Positions 17,528 to 26,772 are shown, counted from the first letter of the stretch. The stretch: 64,000 nt of DNA from Asticcacaulis aquaticus (GCF_028550415.1 NZ_JAQQKX010000002.1:248001-312000); one strand, 5' to 3'. Notes: a model not told the origin generated them from the sequence alone. Numbers and translations are program-made.

Positions 17528-18694
17528 TCAGGCGATCTGAACCAGCGCCTGTTCGATATCGGCGATCAGGTCGTCGGGGTCTTCGAGGCCGACATAGAGC
17601 CGCACATAGCTGCCCTCTAGCGGTGCGTGGTCTTCGGGCGTGATCTTGTGCCGCCCCAGAAACTGCGGTTCGCAATTGACCGCCAGACTCTCATAGCCGC
17701 CCCAAGAAAAGCCCAGCCCGAACAGTTTGAGCGCGTTCAGGAACCGGTGCGAGGTCGCCTCGCCGTCGCCTTTCAGCACGACGAGGAACAGGCCGTTCGG
17801 CCCGGTAAAATCGCGGTTGAAAACGTCCGAGCCCTTGTGGCTGTCGAGCGCCGGATGGACGACGCGTAGCACTTCGGGACGATCTTCCAGCCATCTGGCG
17901 ACTTTGAGCCCTGACTCGCCCGACCGCTGCAAACGCAGGTGCAGGGTGCGCAGACCACGGATCGCCAGATAGGATTCATCCGCCCCCGTGAAGAAGCCCC
18001 AGGCCTTGATGGCGTCGTAGATCAGCTTGGCCAGCTTCGGGTCGTTGACCGCCACCGAGCCCATCAGGACGTCGGAATGGCCGCCGACATATTTGGTCAG
18101 GGCCTGCATCGAGAAGTCGCAGCCATGTTCCAGCGGCTTGAACAGCACGCCGGCGCCATAGGTATTGTCGCACAGGGTCAGGATACCGCGCGCCTTCGCC
18201 AGTTTCGCAATCGCCGGGATATCCTGAATCTCGAAGGTCAGAGAGCCCGGGCTTTCCACATAGATCAGGCGGGTGTTATCCTGCGCGAGGGCCAGCACCT
18301 CTTCGGCTGACAACGACGGCGCGTACCACGTCACCGAAATGCCATAGCGCTGCATCTGGCTGTCGAGGAACCGACGTACCGGGCGATAGGCGGAATTGAC
18401 GGCCAGTACGTGATCCCCGACCTTCAGCGCTGCAAAGATCGGCAGGGTCTGCGCCGCCAGTCCGGTCGGCAGGATGAAGGCCTCATGCGCCCCTTCGAGA
18501 TCGGCAATCAGGCGACACAGTTCGCGCTGGGTCGACAGGCCCTCGGTGCCGTAGGTCGGTTTGATGTCGTCATCATAGAGGACTTCCGCGCTTTCCATCA
18601 GCACGGTCGAGCCGCGTTCGACGCCGACATTGACCGCGCGGCGGCTGCGGGGCTTGTTGAAAGTGGCGGAGGTCAGTCGGGTGGTTTCGCGCAT
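17528..18694 (-). CDS. metC: Cystathionine beta-lyase
   Basis: A 388-residue PLP enzyme of the Cys/Met metabolism family that splits cystathionine to homocysteine, pyruvate and ammonia. The PLP lysine is in ALTKYVGGHSD, preceded by LCDNTYGAG; the N-terminal YGTEGLSTQ and C-terminal SWGGYESL segments favour the beta-lyase over gamma-synthase or gamma-lyase. It is cytoplasmic and divergent from the sulfate transport operon, with a 341-bp gap holding a family C composite. Its homocysteine product feeds the split methionine synthase later in the window. Confidence 0.92.
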   Translation of the reverse strand: MRETTRLTSATFNKPRSRRAVNVGVERGSTVLMESAEVLYDDDIKPTYGTEGLSTQRELCRLIADLEGAHEAFILPTGLAAQTLPIFAALKVGDHVLAVNSAYRPVRRFLDSQMQRYGISVTWYAPSLSAEEVLALAQDNTRLIYVESPGSLTFEIQDIPAIAKLAKARGILTLCDNTYGAGVLFKPLEHGCDFSMQALTKYVGGHSDVLMGSVAVNDPKLAKLIYDAIKAWGFFTGADESYLAIRGLRTLHLRLQRSGESGLKVARWLEDRPEVLRVVHPALDSHKGSDVFNRDFTGPNGLFLVVLKGDGEATSHRFLNALKLFGLGFSWGGYESLAVNCEPQFLGRHKITPEDHAPLEGSYVRLYVGLEDPDDLIADIEQALVQIA

Positions 18695-18880
18695 GGTCAG
18701 TCATCCAAAATGGTATACGGCTGCTTGCCGCCAAACGGCGACATTGGCAAGCGCATAATCGAAAACGACCACTTTAGCCGCGCTAATCGATATTCCGAGA
18801 AATCGTCGCATGACCTGAGGCCCGCATTTGGCATATGAGGGAAAATGCGTTAGGTTTTGGCGTCGCGTAACCGCGATCCA

Positions 18881-18986
18881 GAGCGCATTCCAAAAAGTGT
18901 GAAACGGTTTTTGGATTAAATGCGCGACCAAGCAAAAATATTTAGATCATGTACCGATCTGATAAGATCGGAACGTGATCTAAATT
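18881..18986. repeat. Family C (RIME-like) composite, two hairpins
   Basis: About 106 bp. The first palindrome is GCGCATTCCAAAAA...TTTTTGGATTAAATGCGC; the second is TTTAGATCA-tgta-CCGATC-tgataa-GATCGG-aacg-TGATCTAAA. The composite at 36.2-36.3 kb has the same two parts in the other orientation. Length and two-palindrome structure resemble RIME1 elements of rhizobia. It lies in the 341-bp gap between metC and the sulfate operon; I see no further gene there. Confidence 0.85.
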
Positions 18987-19035
18987 CCTACTATTTTGCG
19001 TTTATAACCGCCTAATTCAACGACGGGGAATTTCG

Positions 19036-20076
19036 ATGACCGACCGCACTACGCTTTCGCGCCGCTGGCTGCTCAAGGGCGCCGCCGCCACGGGCCTGGC
19101 CGGTTCGGCCCTGTCGCTCGCCGCCTGCGGCAGTGCGGGCAAGGGGGCGGCGACGACGCTGCTCAACGTCTCCTACGATCCGACGCGCGAATTCTACGTC
19201 GCCTACAACAAGCTGTTCGCGACGACGGCTGAGCGCCCGGTCACCGTCAACCAGAGCCACGGCGGCTCGGGCAAGCAGACCACCGCCGTCATCGAAGGCC
19301 TTGAGGCCGACGTGGTGTCGCTGGCTCTGGCCCACGATATCGACGCGATTGCCGAAAAAGGCCTGATCGCCGCCGACTGGGCCAAGCGTCTGCCGTACAA
19401 TTCGACGCCCTACTATTCGACCATCGTGTTCCTGGTCCGCAAGGGTAACCCCAAGGCGATCAAGGACTGGAGCGATCTGGTCAAGCCGGGCATCGGCGTC
19501 ATCACCCCGAACCCCAAGACCTCGGGCGGGGCGCGCTGGAACTATCTCGCGGCCTACGGCTGGGCGCTGAAGGCCAATGCCGGCGATGTCGCCAAGGCCG
19601 AGGCCTATATCGAGCAGCTTTACCGCAACGTGCCGGTGCTGGACACCGGGGCGCGCGGTTCGACGACGACCTTCGTCCAGCGCGGTCAGGGCGACGTCTT
19701 GCTGGCTTGGGAAAACGAGGCGCTGCTGGCCCTGAAGGACAGCGCCGCCGAAGGCTTCGAGGTCGTCTATCCGTCGTGGTCGATCCGCGCCGAACCACCC
19801 GTCGCCGTGGTCGATAAGAACGTCGAGAAGAAGGGCACCAAGGCACTGGCCACCGCCTATCTGGAAGGCCTGTTCTCGGACGAGGCACAGAAGCTGGTCG
19901 CCGAATACCATTACCGCCCGGCCAATCCCGAAATCGGGAAGGGGTTCACGGATAAGTTCCCGGAACTGCCCCTGTTGTCAGTGGACACCGACTTCGGCGG
20001 CTGGAAGAAAGCCCATGCGGACTTCTTCGCGGCGGGCGCGGCCTTCGACAAGCTGCAAGCGCGCATCAACAAGTAA
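19036..20076 (+). CDS. sbp: Sulfate ABC transporter substrate-binding protein
   Basis: A 346-residue periplasmic sulfate/thiosulfate-binding protein. Family marks are [23 protein letters not shown] and [17 protein letters not shown]. The N-terminus is unusual: a twin-Arg motif SRRWLLKG followed by a lipobox LSLAAC, suggesting Tat export and lipid anchoring rather than a soluble Sec protein. First gene of the operon with cysT, cysW and cysA. It feeds sulfate to the CysTWA complex. Confidence 0.93.
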   Translation: MTDRTTLSRRWLLKGAAATGLAGSALSLAACGSAGKGAATTLLNVSYDPTREFYVAYNKLFATTAERPVTVNQSHGGSGKQTTAVIEGLEADVVSLALAHDIDAIAEKGLIAADWAKRLPYNSTPYYSTIVFLVRKGNPKAIKDWSDLVKPGIGVITPNPKTSGGARWNYLAAYGWALKANAGDVAKAEAYIEQLYRNVPVLDTGARGSTTTFVQRGQGDVLLAWENEALLALKDSAAEGFEVVYPSWSIRAEPPVAVVDKNVEKKGTKALATAYLEGLFSDEAQKLVAEYHYRPANPEIGKGFTDKFPELPLLSVDTDFGGWKKAHADFFAAGAAFDKLQARINK

Positions 20077-20088
20077 CCCAGAGTGACA

Positions 20089-20982
20089 ATGACGACCGAC
20101 GCTACCCGAGATGCGGGCGCGCCTCCGTTTGTGACGGAAGGGTACAAGCCGCCGAAAGCGACGCACAAGGCCCGGGTCCTGCCCGGGTTTCGTTTGTCGC
20201 TGGGCATCACCATCACCTATCTGTCGCTGATCGTCCTGATACCGCTGGCGGCGCTTCTGGCGCGGCCGTGGGAGCATGGCCTCGACGGCGTGTGGCAGGC
20301 GATCAGCGATCCGCGCGTCGTCGCCTCGCTGCGCCTAACCTTCGGCACGGCGTTCGCCGCCGCCGTCGTCAACCTGTTCGCCGGGCTGGTGGTTGCGTGG
20401 GTGCTGACGCGCTATGAGTTCCCCGGCAAGAGCCTGCTCGATGCGCTGGTCGACCTGCCCTTCGCCCTGCCGACCGCAGTCGCCGGGGTGTCGCTCTGTT
20501 CGATGTATGCGGCCAATGGCTGGATCGGCAGCCTGTTTGCACCGCTCGGTATCAAGATCGCCTATACGCCGCTCGGCATCTTCGTCGCCCTGATCTTCGT
20601 CGGTTTGCCCTTCATCGTGCGTTCGGTGCAACCCGTGCTGGCCGAATTCGACGCCGAGGTCGAGGAAGCCGCCCAGACGCTCGGCGCCTCGCCGATGCAG
20701 ACCGCCATTCGCGTCATCCTGCCGTCGCTGCTGCCCGCGCTGCTGACCGGCTTCTCGCTGGCCTTCGCCCGTGCCGTCGGCGAATACGGCTCGGTCATCT
20801 TCATCGCCGGCAATATGCCCTTCGTGTCGGAAATCACACCGCTGCTCATCGTCATCAAGCTGGAAGAGTTCGACTATGCCGGGGCCGCCGCCGTCGCAGT
20901 CGCCATGCTCGCCCTGTCGTTCCTCAGCCTGCTGGTGATCAACGGCATTCAGTTGCTGCTGTCGAAACGAGGCCGCGCATGA
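20089..20982 (+). CDS. cysT: Sulfate ABC transporter permease CysT
   Basis: A 297-residue inner-membrane permease with six hydrophobic segments. The EAAxxLGA-type coupling loop is EEAAQTLGASPMQT, and GEYGSVIFIAGN is typical for CysT (CysU). It starts 12 bases after the binding-protein gene at the ATG at 20089 (a GTG at 20083 is possible) and overlaps cysW by four bases. It forms the channel with CysW. Confidence 0.94.
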   Translation: MTTDATRDAGAPPFVTEGYKPPKATHKARVLPGFRLSLGITITYLSLIVLIPLAALLARPWEHGLDGVWQAISDPRVVASLRLTFGTAFAAAVVNLFAGLVVAWVLTRYEFPGKSLLDALVDLPFALPTAVAGVSLCSMYAANGWIGSLFAPLGIKIAYTPLGIFVALIFVGLPFIVRSVQPVLAEFDAEVEEAAQTLGASPMQTAIRVILPSLLPALLTGFSLAFARAVGEYGSVIFIAGNMPFVSEITPLLIVIKLEEFDYAGAAAVAVAMLALSFLSLLVINGIQLLLSKRGRA

Positions 20983-21824
20983 AGGTTCGTGCCCCCGAAG
21001 CTCCCAAGTCCTTTCCAGCCTTCGTCCTGCTGGCGTTTGCGGTTCTGTGGATGGCGCTGGTCATCCTGCTGCCGCTGGTCAATGTGCTGGCCGAAGCCTT
21101 CAAGCAGGGCGTGGCCCCTTATCTGTCGTCGATCGTTCAGCCCGACGCCCTGAGCGCCATTCGTCTGACGCTTCTGGTCGCCGCCATCGCCGTGCCGCTC
21201 AACGCCGTGTTCGGCATCGCAGCGGCGTGGTGCTTCACGCGCTTCGACTTCCCGTTGAAGGGGCTGCTGCTGTCGATCCTCGACCTGCCCTTCACCATCT
21301 CGCCGGTCATTTCGGGCATCGTCTGGGTGCTGCTGTTCGGGGCGCACGGCTGGTTCGGCGCGTTCCTGCAAGCCAATGACATCAAGATCATCTACGCCCT
21401 GCCGGGGCTGGTCATCGCTACCATCCTCGTCACCCTGCCCTTCGTAGCGCGCGAACTTATCCCGCTGATGCAGGATCAGGGCACCGACGAGGAAATCGCT
21501 GCGGTGACTCTGGGCGCCTCAGGCTGGGACGTCTTCTTCCGAGTCACCCTCCCCAATATCAAATGGGCCCTGACCTACGGCGTCCTGCTCTGTACGGCCC
21601 GCGCCATGGGCGAATTCGGTGCCGTCAGCGTCGTATCGGGCCACATCCGCGGCCTGACCAACACTTTGCCCCTGCATATCGAGGTGCTGTATAACGAATA
21701 CGACAGCGTGGGGGCCTTTGCCGCCGCCACCCTGCTCGCCGGTCTCGCCCTCGTCACCCTTGTTCTGAAATCGCTGCTCGAATGGCGCTTCGCCGACGAA
21801 CTGGCCGCCCATCGCAGACACTGA
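20979..21824 (+). CDS. cysW: Sulfate ABC transporter permease CysW
   Basis: A 281-residue permease, the second half of the sulfate channel, with six hydrophobic segments. The coupling loop reads EEIAAVTLGASGWD, and GEFGAVSVVSGHIRG is diagnostic for CysW. Its ATGA overlap with cysT indicates translational coupling; cysA begins ten bases after its stop. Confidence 0.94.
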   Translation: MKVRAPEAPKSFPAFVLLAFAVLWMALVILLPLVNVLAEAFKQGVAPYLSSIVQPDALSAIRLTLLVAAIAVPLNAVFGIAAAWCFTRFDFPLKGLLLSILDLPFTISPVISGIVWVLLFGAHGWFGAFLQANDIKIIYALPGLVIATILVTLPFVARELIPLMQDQGTDEEIAAVTLGASGWDVFFRVTLPNIKWALTYGVLLCTARAMGEFGAVSVVSGHIRGLTNTLPLHIEVLYNEYDSVGAFAAATLLAGLALVTLVLKSLLEWRFADELAAHRRH

Positions 21825-21834
21825 TTGAATTTCC

Positions 21835-22869
21835 ATGTCCTTAGTCGTCAAAAATATCACCAAATGCTTCAGCGACTTCGCGGCGCTCAACGACGTGTCG
21901 TTTCAGGCCGAACCGGGAGAGTTCCTGGCTTTGCTCGGTCCGTCGGGCTCCGGCAAGACGACCTTGCTGCGTCTGCTGGCCGGACTCGATCAGCCCGATA
22001 CCGGTTCGGTCGAATTCGATGGCGCGGACTATCTGAAATTGTCGGCGCGCGACCGCCGCATCGGCATGGTGTTCCAGTCCTACGCCCTGTTCCGTCACAT
22101 GACCGTGGCGCAGAACATCGCCTTCGGCCTCAATGTCCGCCCCGCCAAGGAGCGCCCGTCGAAGGCCGAAATCGCCGCAACCGTGCAGCGTCTTTTAAAA
22201 CTGATCCAGCTCGAAGACCTCGGCAAACGCTACCCCAGCCAGTTGTCCGGCGGTCAGCGTCAGCGCGTGGCGCTCGCCCGCGCCCTCGCCATCTCGCCGC
22301 GTATGCTGCTGCTCGATGAACCCTTCGGCGCGCTCGATGCGCTGGTGCGCAAGGACCTGCGCCGCTGGCTGCGCAAGATCCACGACGAGACCGGCGTCAC
22401 CACCATCTTCGTCACCCACGATCAGGAAGAGGCGCTCGACCTCGCCGACCGCGTGGTGGTGCTGAAAGACGGCCAGATCGAACAGATCGGCAAGCCGCTG
22501 GAGCTTTACCGCCATCCACAATCGGCCTTTGTGTTCGAGTTTCTGGGGACGTCCAACGAAGTCCCCGCCACCGTCAGCGACGGCGTGGCATCGTTCGACG
22601 GCTTCACCGCCCCCGCCGTCAGCCCCAAGGCTTTGTCGGGCGCGCAGACCGTACGCTTTCGCCCGTTCGATGCGCAACTGTCGCCGACCGGCCCCGGTTT
22701 CGAGGCAAAGGTCCTGTCGCTCCTGCCCGCCGGATCGAGCCTACGTCTGGAACTGCAAACGCCTGATGGTAAGGTCTTCGAGACCCAGCACGCGCACGAA
22801 TCCGAAGCTTCCGACCTCAAGCTGGGCGACACAGTCTTCGTGCGCCCCAGCAAGGTCTATGTGTTCTAA
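21835..22869 (+). CDS. cysA: Sulfate ABC transporter ATP-binding protein CysA
   Basis: A 344-residue ATPase of sulfate/thiosulfate import. Walker A is GPSGSGKTT (about residue 38-46), the signature LSGGQRQR, Walker [13 protein letters not shown] and the H-loop VTHDQEEA. The C-terminal 110 residues form the TOBE-like regulatory domain ([20 protein letters not shown]). It ends the sbp-cysT-cysW-cysA operon and is followed by a shared hairpin. Confidence 0.95.
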   Translation: MSLVVKNITKCFSDFAALNDVSFQAEPGEFLALLGPSGSGKTTLLRLLAGLDQPDTGSVEFDGADYLKLSARDRRIGMVFQSYALFRHMTVAQNIAFGLNVRPAKERPSKAEIAATVQRLLKLIQLEDLGKRYPSQLSGGQRQRVALARALAISPRMLLLDEPFGALDALVRKDLRRWLRKIHDETGVTTIFVTHDQEEALDLADRVVVLKDGQIEQIGKPLELYRHPQSAFVFEFLGTSNEVPATVSDGVASFDGFTAPAVSPKALSGAQTVRFRPFDAQLSPTGPGFEAKVLSLLPAGSSLRLELQTPDGKVFETQHAHESEASDLKLGDTVFVRPSKVYVF

Positions 22870-22904
22870 AAAATATCCCTCTCCCTTAAGGGAGAGGGAG
22901 AATA
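22866..22904 (-). terminator. Family B hairpin acting as terminator
   Basis: TCCCTCTCCCTTAAGGGAGAGGGA is a perfect self-complementary hairpin. On the minus strand it is followed by TATTTTTT, a good terminator for the SDR gene; on the plus strand it directly follows cysA. Confidence 0.75.
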
Positions 22905-22908
22905 CGCC

Positions 22909-23628
22909 TTACTCCGCCCCCGACATGGCCGCTTCGAGACCCGGGGCATTGGTCCGCCAGGTGTGGCCGATATGGTCCGACACGGGATCGGTGAAGATGT
23001 ATTCTTCACCCGCTTCCAGACCCGCTACAATGCGGGCCGCGGCGGTTTCCGGCGTCGCTTTTTCCAGCGGAATGTCGCGGGCCAGATCGGTGTCGATCGG
23101 GCCGGGGAAGATGCCCAGAACCTTGACGCCTGTGTCTTTCAGACCCGCACGGGCCGACTGCGTGACCGACAGAAGCGCGGCCTTCGAGGCCGAATAGCCA
23201 CCCAGTGAGGCGACGGCGACGAGGCCCACGACGCTGATCACATTGGCGATGGTGCCGGAACCCCTGGCGACCAGCTTCGGCGCGAAGGCCTGCATGACGC
23301 GCAGCGTGCCATACAGATTGGCGTTGAAATCACTGCCGATCTCTTCCAGCGGGCTGTTCAGGACGTCGGTAAAGATGGCCGTGCCGGCATTGTTGAGAAT
23401 GACGTCGGCGTCGCTGGCGGTCTCGGCGGCGGCCTTGACCTGAGCGTCATTGGTGATGTCGAGCGTCAGCGGCACAACGCGCGGGTCGTTGAAGTCCGGC
23501 AGCGAGGCGGTGTTGCGCGCGGCGGCATAGATTTTCTTGACGTCGCGGGTCAGAAGTTCACGAACCGTGGCGGCGCCGATGCCGCGATTGGCGCCGGTAA
23601 CGACGATAACTTGGTTGGAAAGCGACAT
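22909..23628 (-). CDS. Short-chain dehydrogenase/reductase
   Basis: A 239-residue classical SDR. It has the NAD(P)-binding TGANRGIG at the N-terminus, LNNAG, the catalytic Ser in VISVVG and YSASK for the Tyr and Lys. Absence of a strongly acidic residue at the end of strand 2 (AAARNTA) suggests NADPH. Substrate unknown. AAGGAGG precedes the ATG. It is divergent from a TetR regulator with two operator palindromes between them, so it is almost surely the regulated target. Confidence 0.88.
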   Translation of the reverse strand: MSLSNQVIVVTGANRGIGAATVRELLTRDVKKIYAAARNTASLPDFNDPRVVPLTLDITNDAQVKAAAETASDADVILNNAGTAIFTDVLNSPLEEIGSDFNANLYGTLRVMQAFAPKLVARGSGTIANVISVVGLVAVASLGGYSASKAALLSVTQSARAGLKDTGVKVLGIFPGPIDTDLARDIPLEKATPETAAARIVAGLEAGEEYIFTDPVSDHIGHTWRTNAPGLEAAMSGAE

Positions 23629-23666
23629 GGGAGCCTCCTTGGGCTTTGGGATTTGAAACTCGAAAA

Positions 23667-23713
23667 GTAAACCGATCTGTTTACATAACGCCGATGTAAA
23701 CCGTTCTGTTTAC
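23667..23713. promoter_or_regulatory. Two TetR-type operators
   Basis: Two nearly identical 18-bp inverted repeats, GTAAACCGATCTGTTTAC at 23667-23684 and GTAAACCGTTCTGTTTAC at 23696-23713, 29 bp apart start to start. They lie between the SDR gene and the TetR gene, about 40 bp before the SDR start and 80 bp before the TetR start, so dimers bound there would cover both promoters. Confidence 0.82.
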
Positions 23714-23793
23714 TTTTGCAAGCGCCTGTGCTAGAAATATTTTCGATTTTTGACGCCTGCGCGTCCCGAACCTTGCCGTCAGAGTGATCCGTC

Positions 23794-24357
23794 ATGAGTA
23801 AAATGCAGAAGAAACAGGATATTATCGACCACGCCTTCGAGCTCTTTTACGATCAGGGCTTCAATACCGGCGTCGATGCGATCATGGCCGATACGGGCAT
23901 TTCCAAGCGCACCCTCTATAAGTACTTCCCCTCAAAAGAGGTGCTGATTGCCGAACTGGTTGAGCATTATCGCGTGAACGTCATCCCGCTGCTGCGCGCC
24001 GAGGTCGAACGCGTCAGCCCCGATCCGAAGGGCCGCCTGATCGCGCTGTTCGACGTGCGTCAGGCGAAATTCACTGAGGGCTGTTTCCGCGGCTGTTTCG
24101 CGGTGTCGGCCAAGCTGGAATATGCTTGCCGCAACGCTCAGATCGAGGCGGCGTCGGAAGCCATGATGGCCGATATGAACGGCCTGATGCGCGCGTTTTG
24201 CGAGATGACCGGGCATCCGGACCCCGACACCCTGACGGCGCAAGCCATGGTGCTGTTCAACGGCGCGGTCGTCGCCGCTCAGGCCAGCCGCAGTGCTAAA
24301 CCGTTCGATACGGCGAAAGGGATATTGCGGGTGTTGCTATCTTTCCCTCTCCCTTGA
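23794..24357 (+). CDS. TetR/AcrR family transcriptional regulator
   Basis: A 187-residue repressor. The N-terminal HTH region reads IIDHAFELFYDQGF, then DTGISKRTLYKYFPSKEVLI, the canonical TetR recognition helix and following segment. The C-terminal ligand domain contains CFRGCFAVSAKLE and several Cys. It probably controls the divergent SDR gene and itself through the two GTAAAC-N6-GTTTAC sites. The inducer is unknown. Confidence 0.9.
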   Translation: MSKMQKKQDIIDHAFELFYDQGFNTGVDAIMADTGISKRTLYKYFPSKEVLIAELVEHYRVNVIPLLRAEVERVSPDPKGRLIALFDVRQAKFTEGCFRGCFAVSAKLEYACRNAQIEAASEAMMADMNGLMRAFCEMTGHPDPDTLTAQAMVLFNGAVVAAQASRSAKPFDTAKGILRVLLSFPLP

Positions 24358-24468
24358 GGGAGAGGGTGGCGTACGAAGTGAAGCCGGGTGAGGGGGAAAT
24401 GCCAATTATGCGCTCGGTCCAACCCTTTCCCCCTCACCCCAGCCCTCTCCCTCAGGGAGAGGGGGGTA
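24345..24468. repeat. Family B inverted repeat element, copy B2
   Basis: CCTCTCCCTTGAGGGAGAGGGTGG at the left and AGCCCTCTCCCTCAGGGAGAGG at the right, with GCCGGGTGAGGGGG and CCCCCTCACCCCAG inside, so the halves are reverse complements. The left edge overlaps the last codons of the TetR gene, and so changes its C-terminal residues (SFPLP). Confidence 0.8.
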
Positions 24469-24549
24469 TTCGTGTCACACCGGCTTCCTATCCTCATTAC
24501 AATACAACCAAAGGCTTGACGCACCCGCCTCTCCGCCCTACCTGCCGCC

Positions 24550-24712
24550 ATGTGCAACCGGTGCCGCAGCGATGTGGCTTAATAGGGAAGCGGATGAGAT
24601 GTCCGCACTGTCCCCGCAACTGTAAGCGTCGAGTATCCTCTACAGGCCACTGGTCCAACCGGGAAGGCGGAGGATGCGTTCGAGACGCAAGTCAGGAGAC
24701 CTGCCGCTGCTG
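24550..24712 (+). ncRNA. Cobalamin riboswitch (aptamer)
   Basis: Conserved elements appear in order on the plus strand: GGTGCC, AATAGGGAAGCGG, CCCCGCAACTGTAAGCG, GCCACTGG, CCGGGAAGGCGG and the B12 box GCAAGTCAGGAGACCTGCC at 24688-24706. It lies upstream of the TonB-dependent receptor, so adenosylcobalamin should lower receptor synthesis. Downstream sequence up to the start codon contains a family C hairpin rather than a simple T-rich terminator. Confidence 0.93.
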
Positions 24713-24790
24713 TCGTCCTTCGCGTGGTCGGGGTGTGCCACAAGAGCGGATAAGCCTTCCCCAAAGGCCTTCCTCAGAGACGATCTCCAG

Positions 24791-24834
24791 CCTTATGCCG
24801 AAAAGTGGCTTCCACTTTTCGGATATACATAAGG
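24791..24834. repeat. Family C hairpin between riboswitch and btuB start
   Basis: Outer arms CCTTATG and CATAAGG enclose CCGAAAAGTGG-ctt-CCACTTTTCGG. This is a near-perfect hairpin related to the other family C units. It is 49 bases before the receptor start codon, with no T-run after it. Confidence 0.8.
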
Positions 24835-24882
24835 CGTCTCGGATATGTGCACGCCGGAGACGGTGCGCTCGTCCTGTGTTCT

Positions 24883-26772
24883 ATGAAGGTTGATACCTTG
24901 CTGAAATCGCTCCTCACCGGCGTCTCGTTCGCCGCCCTCCTCGCCTCGCCGGTTCTGGCGGACGACGCTGAAAACCCCAAAGAGATCATCATCACCGCCA
25001 CGCGCGCGCCGACGCCGGTCATCAAATCCGGCGTCAGCGTCGATGTGCTCGACGCCGAGACCATCCGCAACAAGCAATCCCTGTCCGTCGTCGACCTGAT
25101 CGCCACCACCCCGTCGGCGACGATTTCGCAGAACGGCGGGCTGGGCACCGTGGCCAATCTGCGCATCCGCGGCGCCGAGGGCGATCACACCCTCTATATC
25201 CTCGACGGCATCCGCCTGGCCGACCCGACCCAGATCGGTGGCGGCCTCAATGCCGGTCTGCTGACCACCGGCGACATCAGCCGTATCGAAGTCGTGCGCG
25301 GCCCACTGTCAACCCTGTGGGGCTCGCGCGCGCTGGGGGCCACGGTCAATCTGACCACGGTTCAGGCCACCGATGAGCTGTCGGGCGACGTCTCGGTCGA
25401 AGGCGGCGAAGCCTATGGCGCCATCCGCGCCGGGATCGGCGGCACCTATGATAAGCTGTCGTGGCGCGTCTTCGCGGCCTATCTGGGCGACGATAATGTT
25501 TCAGCCTACAGATATGGCGCGGAAACCGACAAGTTCACACAGAACCACGTCCGCGTGGCGCTCGACTACAAGCTCAGCGACGCCCACAGCCTGAAACTCC
25601 GCGCCGCAAAGACCCGCAGCCACAACGATTACGACGGCTTTGCGCCGCCGACCTACGCCTTTGGCGACACGAAGGACTACGGCAACACGAACGAAGGCCT
25701 CTACAGCCTTGGTTATCAGTATAAGGGCGAAACCGTCACCCACGCCCTGTCGGTCAGCCGCACCGACACCGAGCGCCATGACTACGACGGCACGAATTTC
25801 GAAACGCTCAACGGCCGCGGCAAGGTGACGACGGTGGACTATACCGGCACCGCGAAACTGTCGGATACGACGCGCTTCGTTTTCGGCGCGACGCAGGAAA
25901 AATCCGAAATCGAGTATTCGTCCTTCGGCGGCCCGGTTCTATCGCGCGACGCCACGCTGGACAGCGCCTTCGTTCAGGTGTCGCATGACTTTACGGAGGC
26001 TTTCAACGTCACCGGCAGCGTCCGTTACGACGACCATTCGCGCTTCGGCGGTCAAACCATCGGCCATCTGTCGGCCAGCTACCGTGCAGCGGACAACCTC
26101 GTCCTGCGCGGCAGCCTCGGTCAGGGCTTCAAGGCGCCGAGCCTGTACCAGCTCTACAGCGAATACGGCAACACCAACCTGAAAGCCGAAAAGGCCGACA
26201 GCGGTGAAATCGGCCTCGACTACTTCCTGCCGGCGCAAAACGCCCGCCTGAGCCTGACGGCCTTTGCGCGTAAGACGGAAAACCAGATCGACTTCGCTTC
26301 GTGCTTCGGCTCGACGCATCCGCTGTGCCCGACGCGCCCGTTCGGCTTCTACGACAATATCGCCCGGACCAAGGCCGAAGGCGTCGAACTGGAATATGTC
26401 GGCGACCTGACCGCGTCCACGCATCTCCGCGCCAACTACAGCCACGTCACGTCGACAAACGACCTGACCGGCGCCAAGCTGCCGCGCCGTCCGCGCGATC
26501 TGGCCAATGTCGATGTGACGCAGGATATCACCCCGGCGCTGAACGTCAGCCTGGGCCTGCGCTATGCGGGCAAGACGACGGAATCGGCCTTCTCGACGCG
26601 TCAACTGAACAGCTACACCCTGGCCGATCTGCGTGCCGCGTGGGCGATCAATGAGCGGGTCACGGTGTTCGGTCGAGTCGAAAACCTGACCGACGAAGAC
26701 TATGAAACCGCCGCCGATTACGGCACGCCGGGCCGTCGCCTGTGGGTCGGGGTCCGCGCAAACGTCTTTTAA
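24883..26772 (+). CDS. btuB: TonB-dependent vitamin B12 receptor
   Basis: A 629-residue outer-membrane receptor with a Sec signal peptide (cleavage near VLA-DD), a TonB box (KEIIITATR), a plug domain (GTVANLRIRGAEG, LYILDGIRL, SRIEVVRGPLSTLWGSRALG) and a 22-stranded barrel ending in F. The cobalamin riboswitch just upstream identifies the substrate as a corrinoid. The ATG at 24883 gives the signal peptide; the ribosome binding site is weak, in keeping with riboswitch control of translation. B12 import serves the cobalamin-dependent MetH encoded later. Confidence 0.93.
   Translation: MKVDTLLKSLLTGVSFAALLASPVLADDAENPKEIIITATRAPTPVIKSGVSVDVLDAETIRNKQSLSVVDLIATTPSATISQNGGLGTVANLRIRGAEGDHTLYILDGIRLADPTQIGGGLNAGLLTTGDISRIEVVRGPLSTLWGSRALGATVNLTTVQATDELSGDVSVEGGEAYGAIRAGIGGTYDKLSWRVFAAYLGDDNVSAYRYGAETDKFTQNHVRVALDYKLSDAHSLKLRAAKTRSHNDYDGFAPPTYAFGDTKDYGNTNEGLYSLGYQYKGETVTHALSVSRTDTERHDYDGTNFETLNGRGKVTTVDYTGTAKLSDTTRFVFGATQEKSEIEYSSFGGPVLSRDATLDSAFVQVSHDFTEAFNVTGSVRYDDHSRFGGQTIGHLSASYRAADNLVLRGSLGQGFKAPSLYQLYSEYGNTNLKAEKADSGEIGLDYFLPAQNARLSLTAFARKTENQIDFASCFGSTHPLCPTRPFGFYDNIARTKAEGVELEYVGDLTASTHLRANYSHVTSTNDLTGAKLPRRPRDLANVDVTQDITPALNVSLGLRYAGKTTESAFSTRQLNSYTLADLRAAWAINERVTVFGRVENLTDEDYETAADYGTPGRRLWVGVRANVF

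Noticed and set aside
19036-22869. Molybdate transport (mod) operon, given the moa genes nearby
   Set aside because: Two permease genes, [11 protein letters not shown] and the CysT/CysW-specific segments show sulfate/thiosulfate transport.
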